NCBI GenBank assembly: GCA_947382355.1
Contig: CANCYR010000002.1
Coordinates: 1-64,000, forward strand
Length of the DNA: 64,000 nt
Direction: 5' to 3'
Source of the DNA: an uncultured Lachnospiraceae bacterium
GTDB lineage: Bacteria > Bacillota > Clostridia > Lachnospirales > Lachnospiraceae
The notes beneath the pieces were generated by a model that had not been told where the DNA came from, did not search any database, and saw nothing but the letters and a program-made list of their open reading frames with translations. Numbering within the stretch: the stretch's first letter is position 1; each line of letters begins with the position of its first letter. Below are positions 18,990 through 26,868 of the stretch, piece by piece. A program made the translations under genes and the position numbers.

Positions 18990-19043
18990 TACATTTTATT
19001 AAAAGGTAGAAGATAAGCTTTTTTGAGTTAATGTATAACTTAT

Positions 19044-19107
19044 AATAAGGACTAAATTACTGCAAATCAATAAATTTGGGTTTGCACTAATTTAGTCCTT
19101 ATTTTTT
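19044..19107 (+). terminator. strong intrinsic terminator before the TOMM cluster
   Basis: A 16-bp perfect stem (19044-19059 with 19088-19103), then one mismatch and a six-bp inner stem (TGCAAA with TTTGCA), ends in TTTTTT. It separates the ATPase gene from the peptide cluster. Confidence 0.85.
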
Positions 19108-19193
19108 AAATGATTATAGCTTGCTTTTTATTACTTGCAGCATTGCAAATTTGAAAATGAAGTTGAATTTTTATATTTAAACTACGAAAAAAA

Positions 19194-19222
19194 TTGACAT
19201 AATTTCTGTCGTATGTTATTTT
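19194..19222 (+). promoter_or_regulatory. promoter of the TOMM cluster
   Basis: TTGACA at 19194-19199, a 17-base spacer and TATTTT at 19217-19222. The -35 is perfect and the -10 matches four of six consensus bases. Transcription would start near 19229, leaving a 5' leader of about 57 bases before the precursor ATG. Confidence 0.65.
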
Positions 19223-19285
19223 TTGAATAGAGGTAATATTAAAAGTTTATAAAATAAGCGAAATTTGATGATGGGATGTGATTAC

Positions 19286-19381
19286 ATGAAAAAAACAGAA
19301 AAAGTTGAAAATGCATTAAAGCGTAATGCGGTAGCTGCTTTGGGTGACGGCTGGTGTTGCTGGTGCTGGTGTACTGCATAA
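19286..19381 (+). CDS. TOMM/LAP precursor peptide, 31 residues
   Basis: A short ORF that fits the precursor of a thiazole/oxazole-modified peptide. The leader is charged and helical (MKKTEKVENALKRNAVAAL, residues 1-19). The C-terminal segment is GDGWCCWCWCTA, in which four Cys alternate with three Trp, followed by Thr and Ala. Such Cys-rich C-termini are what YcaO/E1/nitroreductase complexes convert to thiazoles; here up to four thiazol(in)es and one methyloxazol(in)e are possible. Cleavage may fall at or near the Gly-Asp-Gly. It is the first gene after the cluster promoter and lies 261 bases before the SagC-like gene. The ribosome site (GGGATG) is weak. It resembles SagA in layout but not in sequence. 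Confidence 0.78.
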   Translation: MKKTEKVENALKRNAVAALGDGWCCWCWCTA

Positions 19382-19401
19382 ATTGCAAATTGGAAGTCAA
19401 A

Positions 19402-19518
19402 GGCCCCTCCGCAAGCAGCGGGGCATCAAACTTGAAACGCCCTAAAGGGCGGGGGATTTGATCCTCGCGGCAGTCGCAAAATGCTTACACGCAATTACTT
19501 GGTTCGGTGCTCGCGGGG
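19402..19518 (-). other. GC-rich structured element, possible IS200/IS605 3'-end remnant
   Basis: A GC-rich block inside very AT-rich surroundings, starting 21 bases after the precursor stop. It holds GGCCCC...GGGGC pairing (19402-19424), a perfect CGCCCTAAAGGGCG palindrome (19438-19451) and a seven-bp long-range stem (19463-19469 with 19512-19518). Read on the minus strand, a CCCCCGCCCTTTAGGGCG hairpin followed by TTTCAAG resembles the right ends of IS200/IS605 elements (omega-RNA region), but no tnpB is present. It could also be a mRNA structure that separates precursor and enzyme expression. Confidence 0.4.
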
Positions 19519-19642
19519 ATAAATTACCGCCATACATAAGTTAGGCTGTAAAAATACTTTTTATATGCCTATATTAGTGTAGAAGAAAAGAAAGTTAATC
19601 TTACCTCTTCCTATTGATAACTGAAGAAAGGATATTTGTAAC

Positions 19643-20566
19643 ATGAATATTGAGCGATACATAGTAAATCGCTTCATACGTATCATTAAAACGGGCTTCG
19701 ATTCTTATTATATAAAGCATGGTATTTTAAGCAACAAATCATATGTTTTAGAATTTGAGGCTGAGACAATGAACAGGGTTCAGCTTTTGGATGATTTAGT
19801 AAAAAATCAGGGCATTAATATTGAGGAGTTAACAGAAAACGGAAAATACGGAGATGTAGCAGAATTTGTGCAATTTTTATTGGAGGAAAAAATTATAGTT
19901 CCGCAGAGCCAGGGCTTACCTCTAATGTATTATTCACTTTTGGATGATAAAGGGAAGTTTTTTGAAGCGCTTGAAGGTAAGATGTTGATTTTGGTTTCCT
20001 CTGAGGAAATAAAACGGATATTGGAGTTTCATTTGGAAAATATTGATTTTGAATATGATGTTTTAGTGGGCAAAGAATATGAAAAAGCTATACTAAATGA
20101 ATATAAATACATTTCTGTCATATATGACTTTTTTGCACCTCATGTATTTCATGCATTAAATGAAAAGGCTCAACTTGGTGATATTCCTCTGCAAATTTCT
20201 TATTTGGATGGAAGCACAGTGATTATATCGCCGGTATTTATTCATAATATGACAGTTTGTTATAATGAAATGGAAATACAATTAGAATCATCACTTGTTC
20301 ATAATGCTGAATATAGGGCATATCTTGCAAGCATGGCGGAAAAAGAATGGTCTGGATTTCCTTATATGCGCTATATTCCTTCCATGGCAGTTTTTTACAG
20401 CCTTCATTTATATTTTGACTTTCTGGCAACCGGAAAACTGAAAACAAAAGACAGAGCAATTATTTTTGATATAGAAAACCTTAGATATGATCTTGTGGAT
20501 ATATTACCGTTACCTAACTGTCCGGCATGTAAATCCCATAATAAAATGACGCATGATTTTCTGTAA
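19643..20566 (+). CDS. TOMM cyclodehydratase partner, SagC/E1-like leader-binding protein
   Basis: A 307-residue protein that fits the E1-like (ocin-ThiF/SagC) partner of YcaO enzymes. These bind the precursor leader through an N-terminal winged-helix recognition element (about residues 1-90) and present it to the YcaO enzyme. The C-terminal LPLPNCPACKSH (Cys293, Cys296) matches the Pro-x-Cys-Pro-x-Cys ending typical of this group. The central part lacks an obvious ATP-binding GxGxxG, as in SagC-type members. Identification rests on size, C-terminus and gene order (precursor, C, B, transporter, D), so it is good but not certain. Confidence 0.72.
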   Translation: MNIERYIVNRFIRIIKTGFDSYYIKHGILSNKSYVLEFEAETMNRVQLLDDLVKNQGINIEELTENGKYGDVAEFVQFLLEEKIIVPQSQGLPLMYYSLLDDKGKFFEALEGKMLILVSSEEIKRILEFHLENIDFEYDVLVGKEYEKAILNEYKYISVIYDFFAPHVFHALNEKAQLGDIPLQISYLDGSTVIISPVFIHNMTVCYNEMEIQLESSLVHNAEYRAYLASMAEKEWSGFPYMRYIPSMAVFYSLHLYFDFLATGKLKTKDRAIIFDIENLRYDLVDILPLPNCPACKSHNKMTHDFL

Positions 20567-20580
20567 ATAAGGAGTATGAA

Positions 20581-21354
20581 ATGGAAGAAAAGAAAGAATT
20601 TGAGGAAAGCTATTTGGAATTAGAGGAAACTTTAATTCCTTATCCGGATTCGATTGATTTGGCTATGGATAATAATCGTGCCTACATGCTGCGCCTGATG
20701 AGGCCGTTTCATTTTGAACAGCAAATATTGTTAAGCAGGCTTACTCCCTATGATAATGAATCCTATGAATCTGTAAAAAAGAGACTTTACGATGTTGTAG
20801 AGTGGTATCATTCCACTGTATATAATTATGAGGATTCTATTTTGGATAAGAAAAATAATCTGTTGAAGGAGCCGGAAGACTTTCTTAGCGGCAACATCTT
20901 CCAGCAGCTATATTGTAACCTGGAATCTGCAAAAGAGTATTTGTTTTTTACAGATATGTATTTAATCAGCCGGAATAGATTATATCGATATATATTATCC
21001 AGAAATAAATTTTTATTCCGGAGAAATGTAAAAAAGGAAGAGCTGTTAAATGGAGTTGTCAGCAGCGATTCCATGTCCGTTAAGGCTGAAGAATTCATAA
21101 TTCTTCTGGCCCAGCCTAAAAGAGGAAGTGGTATATATGGGGAACATGCGTATCAGGAAACACTTCTATCGGCAGGAGCGCTCAGTCAATTGCTTCAATT
21201 TTTAGCTTCTGCTGTTTCGGAATTAAAAATGCGTATGCATAATGTTTTTTATGATGCCATACTTTTACAGTCATTTGGAATAGAAGATCATAATTCCGTT
21301 CCTGTTGGTATGTATGAAATTCATGCGAATCCATGTAAGGAGGAAATAAAATGA
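20581..21354 (+). CDS. degenerate SagB-like nitroreductase-fold protein
   Basis: A 257-residue protein between the E1-like and SagB genes. The last 70 residues (ETLLSAGALSQLLQFL onward, ending LLQSFGIED and VPVGMYEI) match the C-terminal pattern of McbC/SagB flavoprotein dehydrogenases. The FMN-binding N-terminal RRSVR and PSAGG motifs are missing. Some TOMM clusters carry such a second, probably non-catalytic nitroreductase copy. It may form a heterodimer with SagB. The stop overlaps the SagB start by four bases (ATGA). Assignment is inference from weak similarity and context. Confidence 0.55.
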   Translation: MEEKKEFEESYLELEETLIPYPDSIDLAMDNNRAYMLRLMRPFHFEQQILLSRLTPYDNESYESVKKRLYDVVEWYHSTVYNYEDSILDKKNNLLKEPEDFLSGNIFQQLYCNLESAKEYLFFTDMYLISRNRLYRYILSRNKFLFRRNVKKEELLNGVVSSDSMSVKAEEFIILLAQPKRGSGIYGEHAYQETLLSAGALSQLLQFLASAVSELKMRMHNVFYDAILLQSFGIEDHNSVPVGMYEIHANPCKEEIK

Positions 21355-22097
21355 GTGAATATGAAAAAGTGATTGAATTACACCAGGAATTGGAGAAAGT
21401 CGATAATAAAAAAATACAGAATGCGAAACACCAGAAGGCACCGGCAACAGAAAAAGAGTATATTGAGGCAAAAAAAATCATAAAATTGAAACCTGAAAAA
21501 GTAAAAAACAGTATGGATATTATTCAATTGCTAAAGCGAAGGGAGTCTGTGCGTACTTATACGAAAAATGCAGTGAGCTTTTCAGCATTAAGCAATATTT
21601 TGCACTATTCCAGAGGGATAAAATCATACCGCAGCAATGCTTATAATTTACAGAATTATCCTGTTTTATATTCCCCCTCTGCCGGAGGATTACAGCCTTT
21701 GGACATTTATGTGTATGTGTCTTCTGTTGAAGGGATAGAGGCCGGACTGTATTATTATAAACCCAGTCAGGATTCTCTGGTACAGCTTTATGAAGGGCGT
21801 CCGGAACTTGATTTGGCGCAGATATATCTTTCAGATTTTCCCCAATATGCGCCGGTAAACTTAATTATAACGGGAAATATCCGGAGATTTCATTGGAAAT
21901 ATGATAATCGGGGCTATCGGCTTTTGAACGTGGATTGCGGAATTTTAGCAGAGAATATTTCGCTTCTTGCGGTAGCAGAGAATCTGGGAAGCTGTATGCT
22001 TGCTGCTTACATAAACGAAAAGGTGGAAGAAAAATTACAGTTAGCAGAAACGGAAATTCCTTTATTGTGTATGTCTGTTGGAGGTTTTTATGAATGA
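21351..22097 (+). CDS. SagB/McbC-type FMN-dependent azoline dehydrogenase
   Basis: A 248-residue nitroreductase-family flavoenzyme, expected to oxidise thiazolines and oxazolines to aromatic azoles. Visible motifs: RRESVRTY (FMN phosphate binding, about residue 65), PSAGGLQPLDIYV (about 105), and RGYRLLNVDCGILAENISLLA near 185, the hallmark of SagB-family SPASM-free dehydrogenases. About 60 N-terminal residues are Lys/Glu-rich. It overlaps both neighbours, so it is co-translated with them. Confidence 0.88.
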   Translation: MSEYEKVIELHQELEKVDNKKIQNAKHQKAPATEKEYIEAKKIIKLKPEKVKNSMDIIQLLKRRESVRTYTKNAVSFSALSNILHYSRGIKSYRSNAYNLQNYPVLYSPSAGGLQPLDIYVYVSSVEGIEAGLYYYKPSQDSLVQLYEGRPELDLAQIYLSDFPQYAPVNLIITGNIRRFHWKYDNRGYRLLNVDCGILAENISLLAVAENLGSCMLAAYINEKVEEKLQLAETEIPLLCMSVGGFYE

Positions 22098-22959
22098 GAT
22101 TTGTTTTCAAAGTGTAACAAAAATGTTTGGGAAAAAGAAGATAATTACGAATGGAAATTTCAACTTAAATGACGGAATCACATTTCTGGTGGGAAAGAAT
22201 GGTGCAGGAAAGACTACCTTTATTAAAATGGCAACGGGTCTGGAAGCTGTAAATGAAGGAAAAGTAATGCTTTTTGGGCAGCCTGTCCAAAGGCTGGGAA
22301 ATGCTGAAAAGCTTAAACTGGGGCTTCAACTGCAAAATGAAGCATTTCTAAGAAGCGTAAAAGTGAAAGAGTATATTGGACTTTACAGTTCCCTGTACGA
22401 TAAAGGCGATGGAAGTGCAGTAAATTTAGAAAATGATATTAAGGAGATACTCTGTATTGATGAATTATTAAATCAATATGCCTATACCCTGTCGGGAGGA
22501 GAAAAAAAACGTTTATCATTATTTCTTGCAATTATAGGCCATAAAGAGCTGGTTATTTTAGATGAACCTACGGCAGGAATTGATGTAGAGGTAAAGGATA
22601 AGATTATTGCTACAATCCAATATCTTAAAAAGCAGAAAATGAATATAATTGTATCTTCCCATGATTTGGACGAATTTTATAATATTACAGACTCCTTATT
22701 GATTTTGAATAAAGGCATTCTATTTGATGGCTCAAAAGAGGAGTTTGAGGAAAAATACAACTATAAATTCAAGATATGCACGGATAAGAAAATAGAGGAT
22801 AAGGATATAGTTATTGGCAATCTTTTTGAAAAACATTATTTGTATAGCACGAACGAAGAAAAATTAAAAAAGCATTTCCCAAAAGAAACAATTGAGAAGA
22901 CAACTATTAAGGACCTTTATCAAATCGCACTTCTGCAATCAGAAAGGATGGATGTTTAA
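22090..22959 (+). CDS. ABC transporter ATP-binding protein (TOMM exporter)
   Basis: A 289-residue ABC ATPase: Walker A GKNGAGKTTF, Q-loop LGLQLQN, signature LSGGEKKRLS, Walker B LVILDEPTAGID and switch His in SSHDLD. The last 70 residues form the usual C-terminal regulatory extension. ATG 22090 follows GGAGG by five bases and overlaps the SagB stop. With the next gene it forms an ABC-2 exporter, the likely route for export of the modified peptide and self-protection. Confidence 0.9.
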   Translation: MNEICFQSVTKMFGKKKIITNGNFNLNDGITFLVGKNGAGKTTFIKMATGLEAVNEGKVMLFGQPVQRLGNAEKLKLGLQLQNEAFLRSVKVKEYIGLYSSLYDKGDGSAVNLENDIKEILCIDELLNQYAYTLSGGEKKRLSLFLAIIGHKELVILDEPTAGIDVEVKDKIIATIQYLKKQKMNIIVSSHDLDEFYNITDSLLILNKGILFDGSKEEFEEKYNYKFKICTDKKIEDKDIVIGNLFEKHYLYSTNEEKLKKHFPKETIEKTTIKDLYQIALLQSERMDV

Positions 22960-22961
22960 CA

Positions 22962-23738
22962 ATGGATGTGGCATTAAAGTGGGCAAAAATCGAAATAATG
23001 AGATTTATACGTGAACCGGTAAGCTTGTTTTTTACATTAATTTTTCCGATTCTCTTAATATATATCTTTGGAGACAGCTTTGGAGCGGAAACTTCATCGG
23101 ATGGAGTGAATTACTATAATTCCCTTGTTTCCATAGATGTGAGTTTTCTGATTTCAAATTTTACCCTGATGGGAATCGGAAATGATTTGGCAAACCAGAA
23201 GGAAAATGGGATTACTGACAGTATGAGGCTGTTGCCCATACATACCTGGCTGCATACAGTGATACAATCAGTTTCCTATTTGTTATTATTGTTTATCTCT
23301 ACCGGATTACTTACCGCATATGTATATATAAGGTATGATGATATCGTTTTTCAGGGAAATATTGGGGCATATGCGCTTTTTATGGTTATCAGCTATTTTT
23401 TCTTTGTAAATTTGACTAAATTTATGATATCCTTTTCCTTTAGTGCCCGTACGCTCCAGCTCATTAATTCAACTGTATTTTTTTGTTTTCTTTTTTGTTC
23501 AGGAATTGTTATCCCAAAAGAGTCCCTTCCGGAAATATTACAGAAGGTTGTGGACTATTCGCCCTTGTACGTAACATATAAAGTGTTGGAGAGCATATGG
23601 AATAATTCTTTTTCTGAATGGACGTATGTTAAGGGGAGTATATATTTGCTGATATTGGCACTGGCATTTTATGCTTTTGCTTTTCTAAAAAGACAAACAA
23701 GAAACAAAATGAAAAACAGACAAGTGCGTGAATCATGA
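22962..23738 (+). CDS. ABC-2 type transporter permease
   Basis: A 258-residue membrane protein with about six hydrophobic segments, starting with a cytoplasmic amphipathic region and FFTLIFPILLIYIFG. An extracellular loop precedes the second segment, and the PKESLPEILQKVVDYSPL motif is typical of ABC-2 permeases of the antibiotic/peptide exporter type. It begins two bases after the ATPase stop and overlaps the next gene (ATGA). Likely homodimer. Confidence 0.88.
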   Translation: MDVALKWAKIEIMRFIREPVSLFFTLIFPILLIYIFGDSFGAETSSDGVNYYNSLVSIDVSFLISNFTLMGIGNDLANQKENGITDSMRLLPIHTWLHTVIQSVSYLLLLFISTGLLTAYVYIRYDDIVFQGNIGAYALFMVISYFFFVNLTKFMISFSFSARTLQLINSTVFFCFLFCSGIVIPKESLPEILQKVVDYSPLYVTYKVLESIWNNSFSEWTYVKGSIYLLILALAFYAFAFLKRQTRNKMKNRQVRES

Positions 23739-24163
23739 AAGAAATTATTTATGTATACTTAGGGTGCATGTTAAACGTGTGTTTACATGAGATAACACAC
23801 TATGGCATGTGTATTCTTTGCAAAAAAAAAGTAAAGGAAATTACAATTGGCAAATGTGTGCTTTTTAGGATAAGAAAGGTGAAAATCGGTTTGATACCGG
23901 TCAGCGGCGGCGTAAGCTTTGATTTTGAATGTTTAACCCGTCTGGAACGCATACTTATTTTTTTTAGCGCACCAATTGTTTCAGGCATATTTATATTTCT
24001 AAATTTAAAGTGGGAATATTCCGGGCATATGGCAGTGGCTGTCCACAGTATGATTTTGTTCTTTTTATCGCTTTTGGGCGGAGAAGAATCGGATTTACAG
24101 CAGGCATTTTTTGTCAAATGTGACGGTGATTTGGAGAAAGGCGGAAGTTCAGGGAAGGAGTAA
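23735..24163 (+). CDS. small membrane HExxH protein, possible M50-like peptidase
   Basis: A 142-residue protein with HEITH at residues 18-22 in a hydrophobic first segment, the zinc-binding pattern of site-2 (M50) peptidases. Two more hydrophobic segments follow (about 72-90 and 97-115). The classical DG motif of M50 enzymes is absent; GGEESD at about 116-121 might supply the third ligand. In this cluster it could remove the leader peptide or give immunity, a place held by the CAAX-type SagE in streptolysin S clusters. Function is inferred. Confidence 0.55.
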   Translation: MKEIIYVYLGCMLNVCLHEITHYGMCILCKKKVKEITIGKCVLFRIRKVKIGLIPVSGGVSFDFECLTRLERILIFFSAPIVSGIFIFLNLKWEYSGHMAVAVHSMILFFLSLLGGEESDLQQAFFVKCDGDLEKGGSSGKE

Positions 24164-24171
24164 AAACGGCT

Positions 24172-24387
24172 ATGAGTGATTATGAAATAAAAAAAAGAAA
24201 GGCAATTAAAAATCTAAAGTTGTATCTTATATTTTGTACGGCTTTTTCTGTAATGAATTTAATTATCATTTATTTTATTGACGGCTATTCTTTTCCCCGG
24301 AATTTTTTTTCAATATGGCCGATTATAGGGTGGGGCGTTCCTACAGCGGCAAAATTTATTGAATTGGGCCGTTATAAGGAGAAGTAA
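24172..24387 (+). CDS. 2TM domain protein, 71 residues
   Basis: A 71-residue protein with two predicted transmembrane helices (about residues 14-32 and 43-60) between charged ends. It resembles the small 2TM domain family (YEIKKRKAIKNLKLYL start, FFSIWPIIGWGVP between helices). It lies in the cluster transcript between the HExxH protein and the zinc ribbon. A role in immunity or export is a guess. Confidence 0.6.
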   Translation: MSDYEIKKRKAIKNLKLYLIFCTAFSVMNLIIIYFIDGYSFPRNFFSIWPIIGWGVPTAAKFIELGRYKEK

Positions 24388-24388
24388 T

Positions 24389-24653
24389 ATGCAATATTGC
24401 CAAAGCTGCGGAAAAATATTAAATAAAAACAACAGAGCAAAAAAAAAATGGAGCGTTATCTTCATATTGTACATTTTGTTATGAAGATGGAAGCTTCCTG
24501 CATGACATAAGCTGTGAAGAAATGCAGAATATGGTTAAGGAATCTCTGCAGAAAACAGGGATTCCTGAGTTTGTAAAAAAAGGAATTATAAATTCTATTC
24601 CGGAATTAGAAAGGTGGAAGGAACATATTGAATGTAACAGTCATAAATCATAA
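24389..24653 (+). pseudogene. zinc-ribbon protein interrupted by a frameshift at an A10 tract
   Basis: ATG 24389 opens MQYCQSCGKILNKNN and stops early at about 24484. With one A fewer in the ten-A run at 24439-24448 the frame continues as NGALSSYCTFCYEDGSFLHD and on to a stop at 24651-24653. That product of about 87 residues has the CxxC...CxxC pattern of a small zinc-ribbon family. The distal part (EEMQNMVKESLQKTG ... ELERWKEH) is well conserved in style, so the damage is recent, or slippage at the A-run restores it. The intact frame would overlap the YcaO start. Confidence 0.7.
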
Positions 24654-26076
24654 TTCTATACGGTACAATTACAGGGACAGCTATCAAACATATAAAGCAT
24701 ATACGGAACTGGAGAAATATTATGGCCCCTATGAAATATTTCATAAAGTAACAACATTTTATCGCTCGTCCTATGAACTGCCAAGTTATATCGGCAAAGG
24801 AGTCTACAGTGATATTGATTTAATGATAAAAAAGATGAACCGGAATATGGGAAACGACCCGAATTTAAGTAAATCCCTGTTTGGCGGCGGAAAGGGAAAT
24901 ACATATAGTAAATTGTATATTTCTACATTAGGCGAAATGTTTGAACGGATTATAGGAGCATTTAGCTATTACACTTATAAAGACCAGCTCATATTTGGAA
25001 GCTATAAAGAGCTTAAAGAGAAATATCCGCTGATGTCCCCGGAAAATATACAGATATTTGCAAGGGAACAATTCACAGATGATTTTCATTTCCAGCCATT
25101 TCAGGAAGATACTAAAATCCGGTGGGTGAAAGGCGAAAGCCTTATCAGTCATAGGGAAATATATGTACCGGCTCAATTGATATTCATATATTATCCCATG
25201 GATACAAAGGATGAACAGAAAATCGGATATGCTACCAGCGGAGGATTATCCTTGCATGATAACCGGGAACTGGCATTGTTTCATGGGATTACAGAATGTA
25301 TAGAACGTGATGAAATCAACTTGCGCTGGTATGATAAGATTCCTCCTGAAAAAATTGACTATGAGGATTTGAGCAATCTTTCTTTTTATGGAAGAACCAT
25401 TTTAGAAAGCAAGGAAGCAATTGGAAAAGAAGTGGATTCTTTTTATCATAATATGGACATGCATGAAATTCCTGTAGTAACGGCTGTTTCCTTTGATGAA
25501 GAATTAAAGAAATTTTCTTTTTGCGCAGGAGGAGGTTCCGGTGACAGCCTGGAAGGCTCTGTGGAAAGTGCTTTTCGCGAATACGGGCAAAGCGAATTGA
25601 ATCTGCGCAATTTGTTCTATTGCCCATGCTGGTATTCTTCCAAGGCTATGATTGAATTATTTGGTTTTGAAGATTTCGATTTGGACAATATGACATTATT
25701 TTATGAAATTGTTCCCTATTATGGTCTCAAAAAGAATAGATATTTGTTAGACTGGTACTTAAGGAAGAATCAAAGTAAATTCAAGCCATACATGGAAGAC
25801 ACTGCGGATAATGCAAATGATCAGGAACGTTACAACAAGCTGATTGAAATTTTAAAAAAGTATCATATTAATCCTGTCATATTCGATTTTACTCCGGAGG
25901 GATTTACTTATATCCGGCTTATGAAGAGCTTTATACCGGAATTAAGCTTTGCATTTTTACCCAATGCGCCATGTCTGGGAAATCATAGATTTTATGATGT
26001 GGCATATAAAAATGGCTATGCAGACCATATTTTCACCTATGAAGAATTGAATAAGGAGCCATTGCCTTTCCCATAA
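24628..26076 (+). CDS. YcaO cyclodehydratase (SagD-like)
   Basis: A 482-residue YcaO enzyme. It uses ATP to activate backbone amides so that Cys, Ser or Thr cyclise to azolines. The ATP/Mg-binding region shows ATSGGLSLHDN, then GITECIERDEINLRWY and ESAFREYGQSELN. The C-terminus is EPLPFP, the Pro-rich PxPxP-type end required by azoline-forming YcaO proteins. No E1 domain is fused; that role falls to the 19643-20566 protein. The start is a TTG six bases after GGAAGG, with no better ATG nearby. It is the last gene of the cluster and a terminator follows. Confidence 0.9.
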   Translation: MNVTVINHNSIRYNYRDSYQTYKAYTELEKYYGPYEIFHKVTTFYRSSYELPSYIGKGVYSDIDLMIKKMNRNMGNDPNLSKSLFGGGKGNTYSKLYISTLGEMFERIIGAFSYYTYKDQLIFGSYKELKEKYPLMSPENIQIFAREQFTDDFHFQPFQEDTKIRWVKGESLISHREIYVPAQLIFIYYPMDTKDEQKIGYATSGGLSLHDNRELALFHGITECIERDEINLRWYDKIPPEKIDYEDLSNLSFYGRTILESKEAIGKEVDSFYHNMDMHEIPVVTAVSFDEELKKFSFCAGGGSGDSLEGSVESAFREYGQSELNLRNLFYCPCWYSSKAMIELFGFEDFDLDNMTLFYEIVPYYGLKKNRYLLDWYLRKNQSKFKPYMEDTADNANDQERYNKLIEILKKYHINPVIFDFTPEGFTYIRLMKSFIPELSFAFLPNAPCLGNHRFYDVAYKNGYADHIFTYEELNKEPLPFP

Positions 26077-26120
26077 TAGAAAAGTTGTAAGATAATTCAT
26101 AACCTATATTATAATAAAGT

Positions 26121-26161
26121 AAAAAGAAAAGGCCGGGAGCATTTTTGGAATCCTCCCGGCC
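26121..26161 (-). terminator. intrinsic terminator of vanZ-like gene
   Basis: Stem GGCCGGGAG (26131-26139) pairs with CTCCCGGCC (26153-26161). Read on the minus strand it is followed by TTTTCTTTTT, a good terminator for the VanZ gene. On the plus strand it may also stop the YcaO transcript. Confidence 0.8.
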
Positions 26162-26167
26162 CTGCTA

Positions 26168-26713
26168 TTAATCCCTCTTTATGGAAAGCGGCGCAAACAC
26201 CGTCTTCCTCCCGATAAAGCACACAATCCGGGTAATGATTATTCCCAGAAAGGCCCCGCAGCTATCAATTATCACATCCTTTTTAGCCGGCGTCCTGCCG
26301 GAAACAAAGGACTGGTGATATTCGTCCAGACAGGCAAACCCCACACAGAAAGCTCCTGCAAACAATACCAGCCAAATCCCCCTCATACCATACACATACA
26401 GAGGAAATGCCACCGTTACTGCCAAAATGAAATATTCCGTAAAATGCGCCCCCTTCCGCACATAATAATGAATCTGGTCAATATAGTGCTCTGTTTGGGC
26501 ATAAGATAAATTCATGTCAAAAGCCTCATCAGCCGCAGAAACAATCTTGCTGCTTACCTTATAGCTCAAAGCAGACGAAGCAACTCCGTTCTGACTGGAA
26601 AAAGAAAAAATCATGTACATTACGATAATGGCAGGCACAAAGGATAAAGGCTTTAACACAAACCGCAACAGATGCTTAATGAACAATAACACATATTTTA
26701 TAAACTTCTTCAT
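26168..26713 (-). CDS. VanZ-family membrane protein
   Basis: A 181-residue membrane protein with about four hydrophobic segments and the VanZ signature CLDEYHQSFVSGRTPAKKDVI followed by DSCGAFLG. VanZ itself gives low-level teicoplanin resistance; most family members have unknown roles in envelope function. ATG at 26713 follows GAGGAG on the minus strand. It stands alone with its own terminator. Confidence 0.85.
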   Translation of the reverse strand: MKKFIKYVLLFIKHLLRFVLKPLSFVPAIIVMYMIFSFSSQNGVASSALSYKVSSKIVSAADEAFDMNLSYAQTEHYIDQIHYYVRKGAHFTEYFILAVTVAFPLYVYGMRGIWLVLFAGAFCVGFACLDEYHQSFVSGRTPAKKDVIIDSCGAFLGIIITRIVCFIGRKTVFAPLSIKRD

Positions 26714-26868
26714 AAACACTCCTCATTTCAAAAATACGCATGGATAATGTATAACCATCAACAAATTATACACAAAAAATAAGTATTTTCCATGAAATTC
26801 ATAAAAAATTAAGACATAAGAAAAATCTAACAAATCTATCTTCACCTCAGGCAGCCTTCCAATACCCA

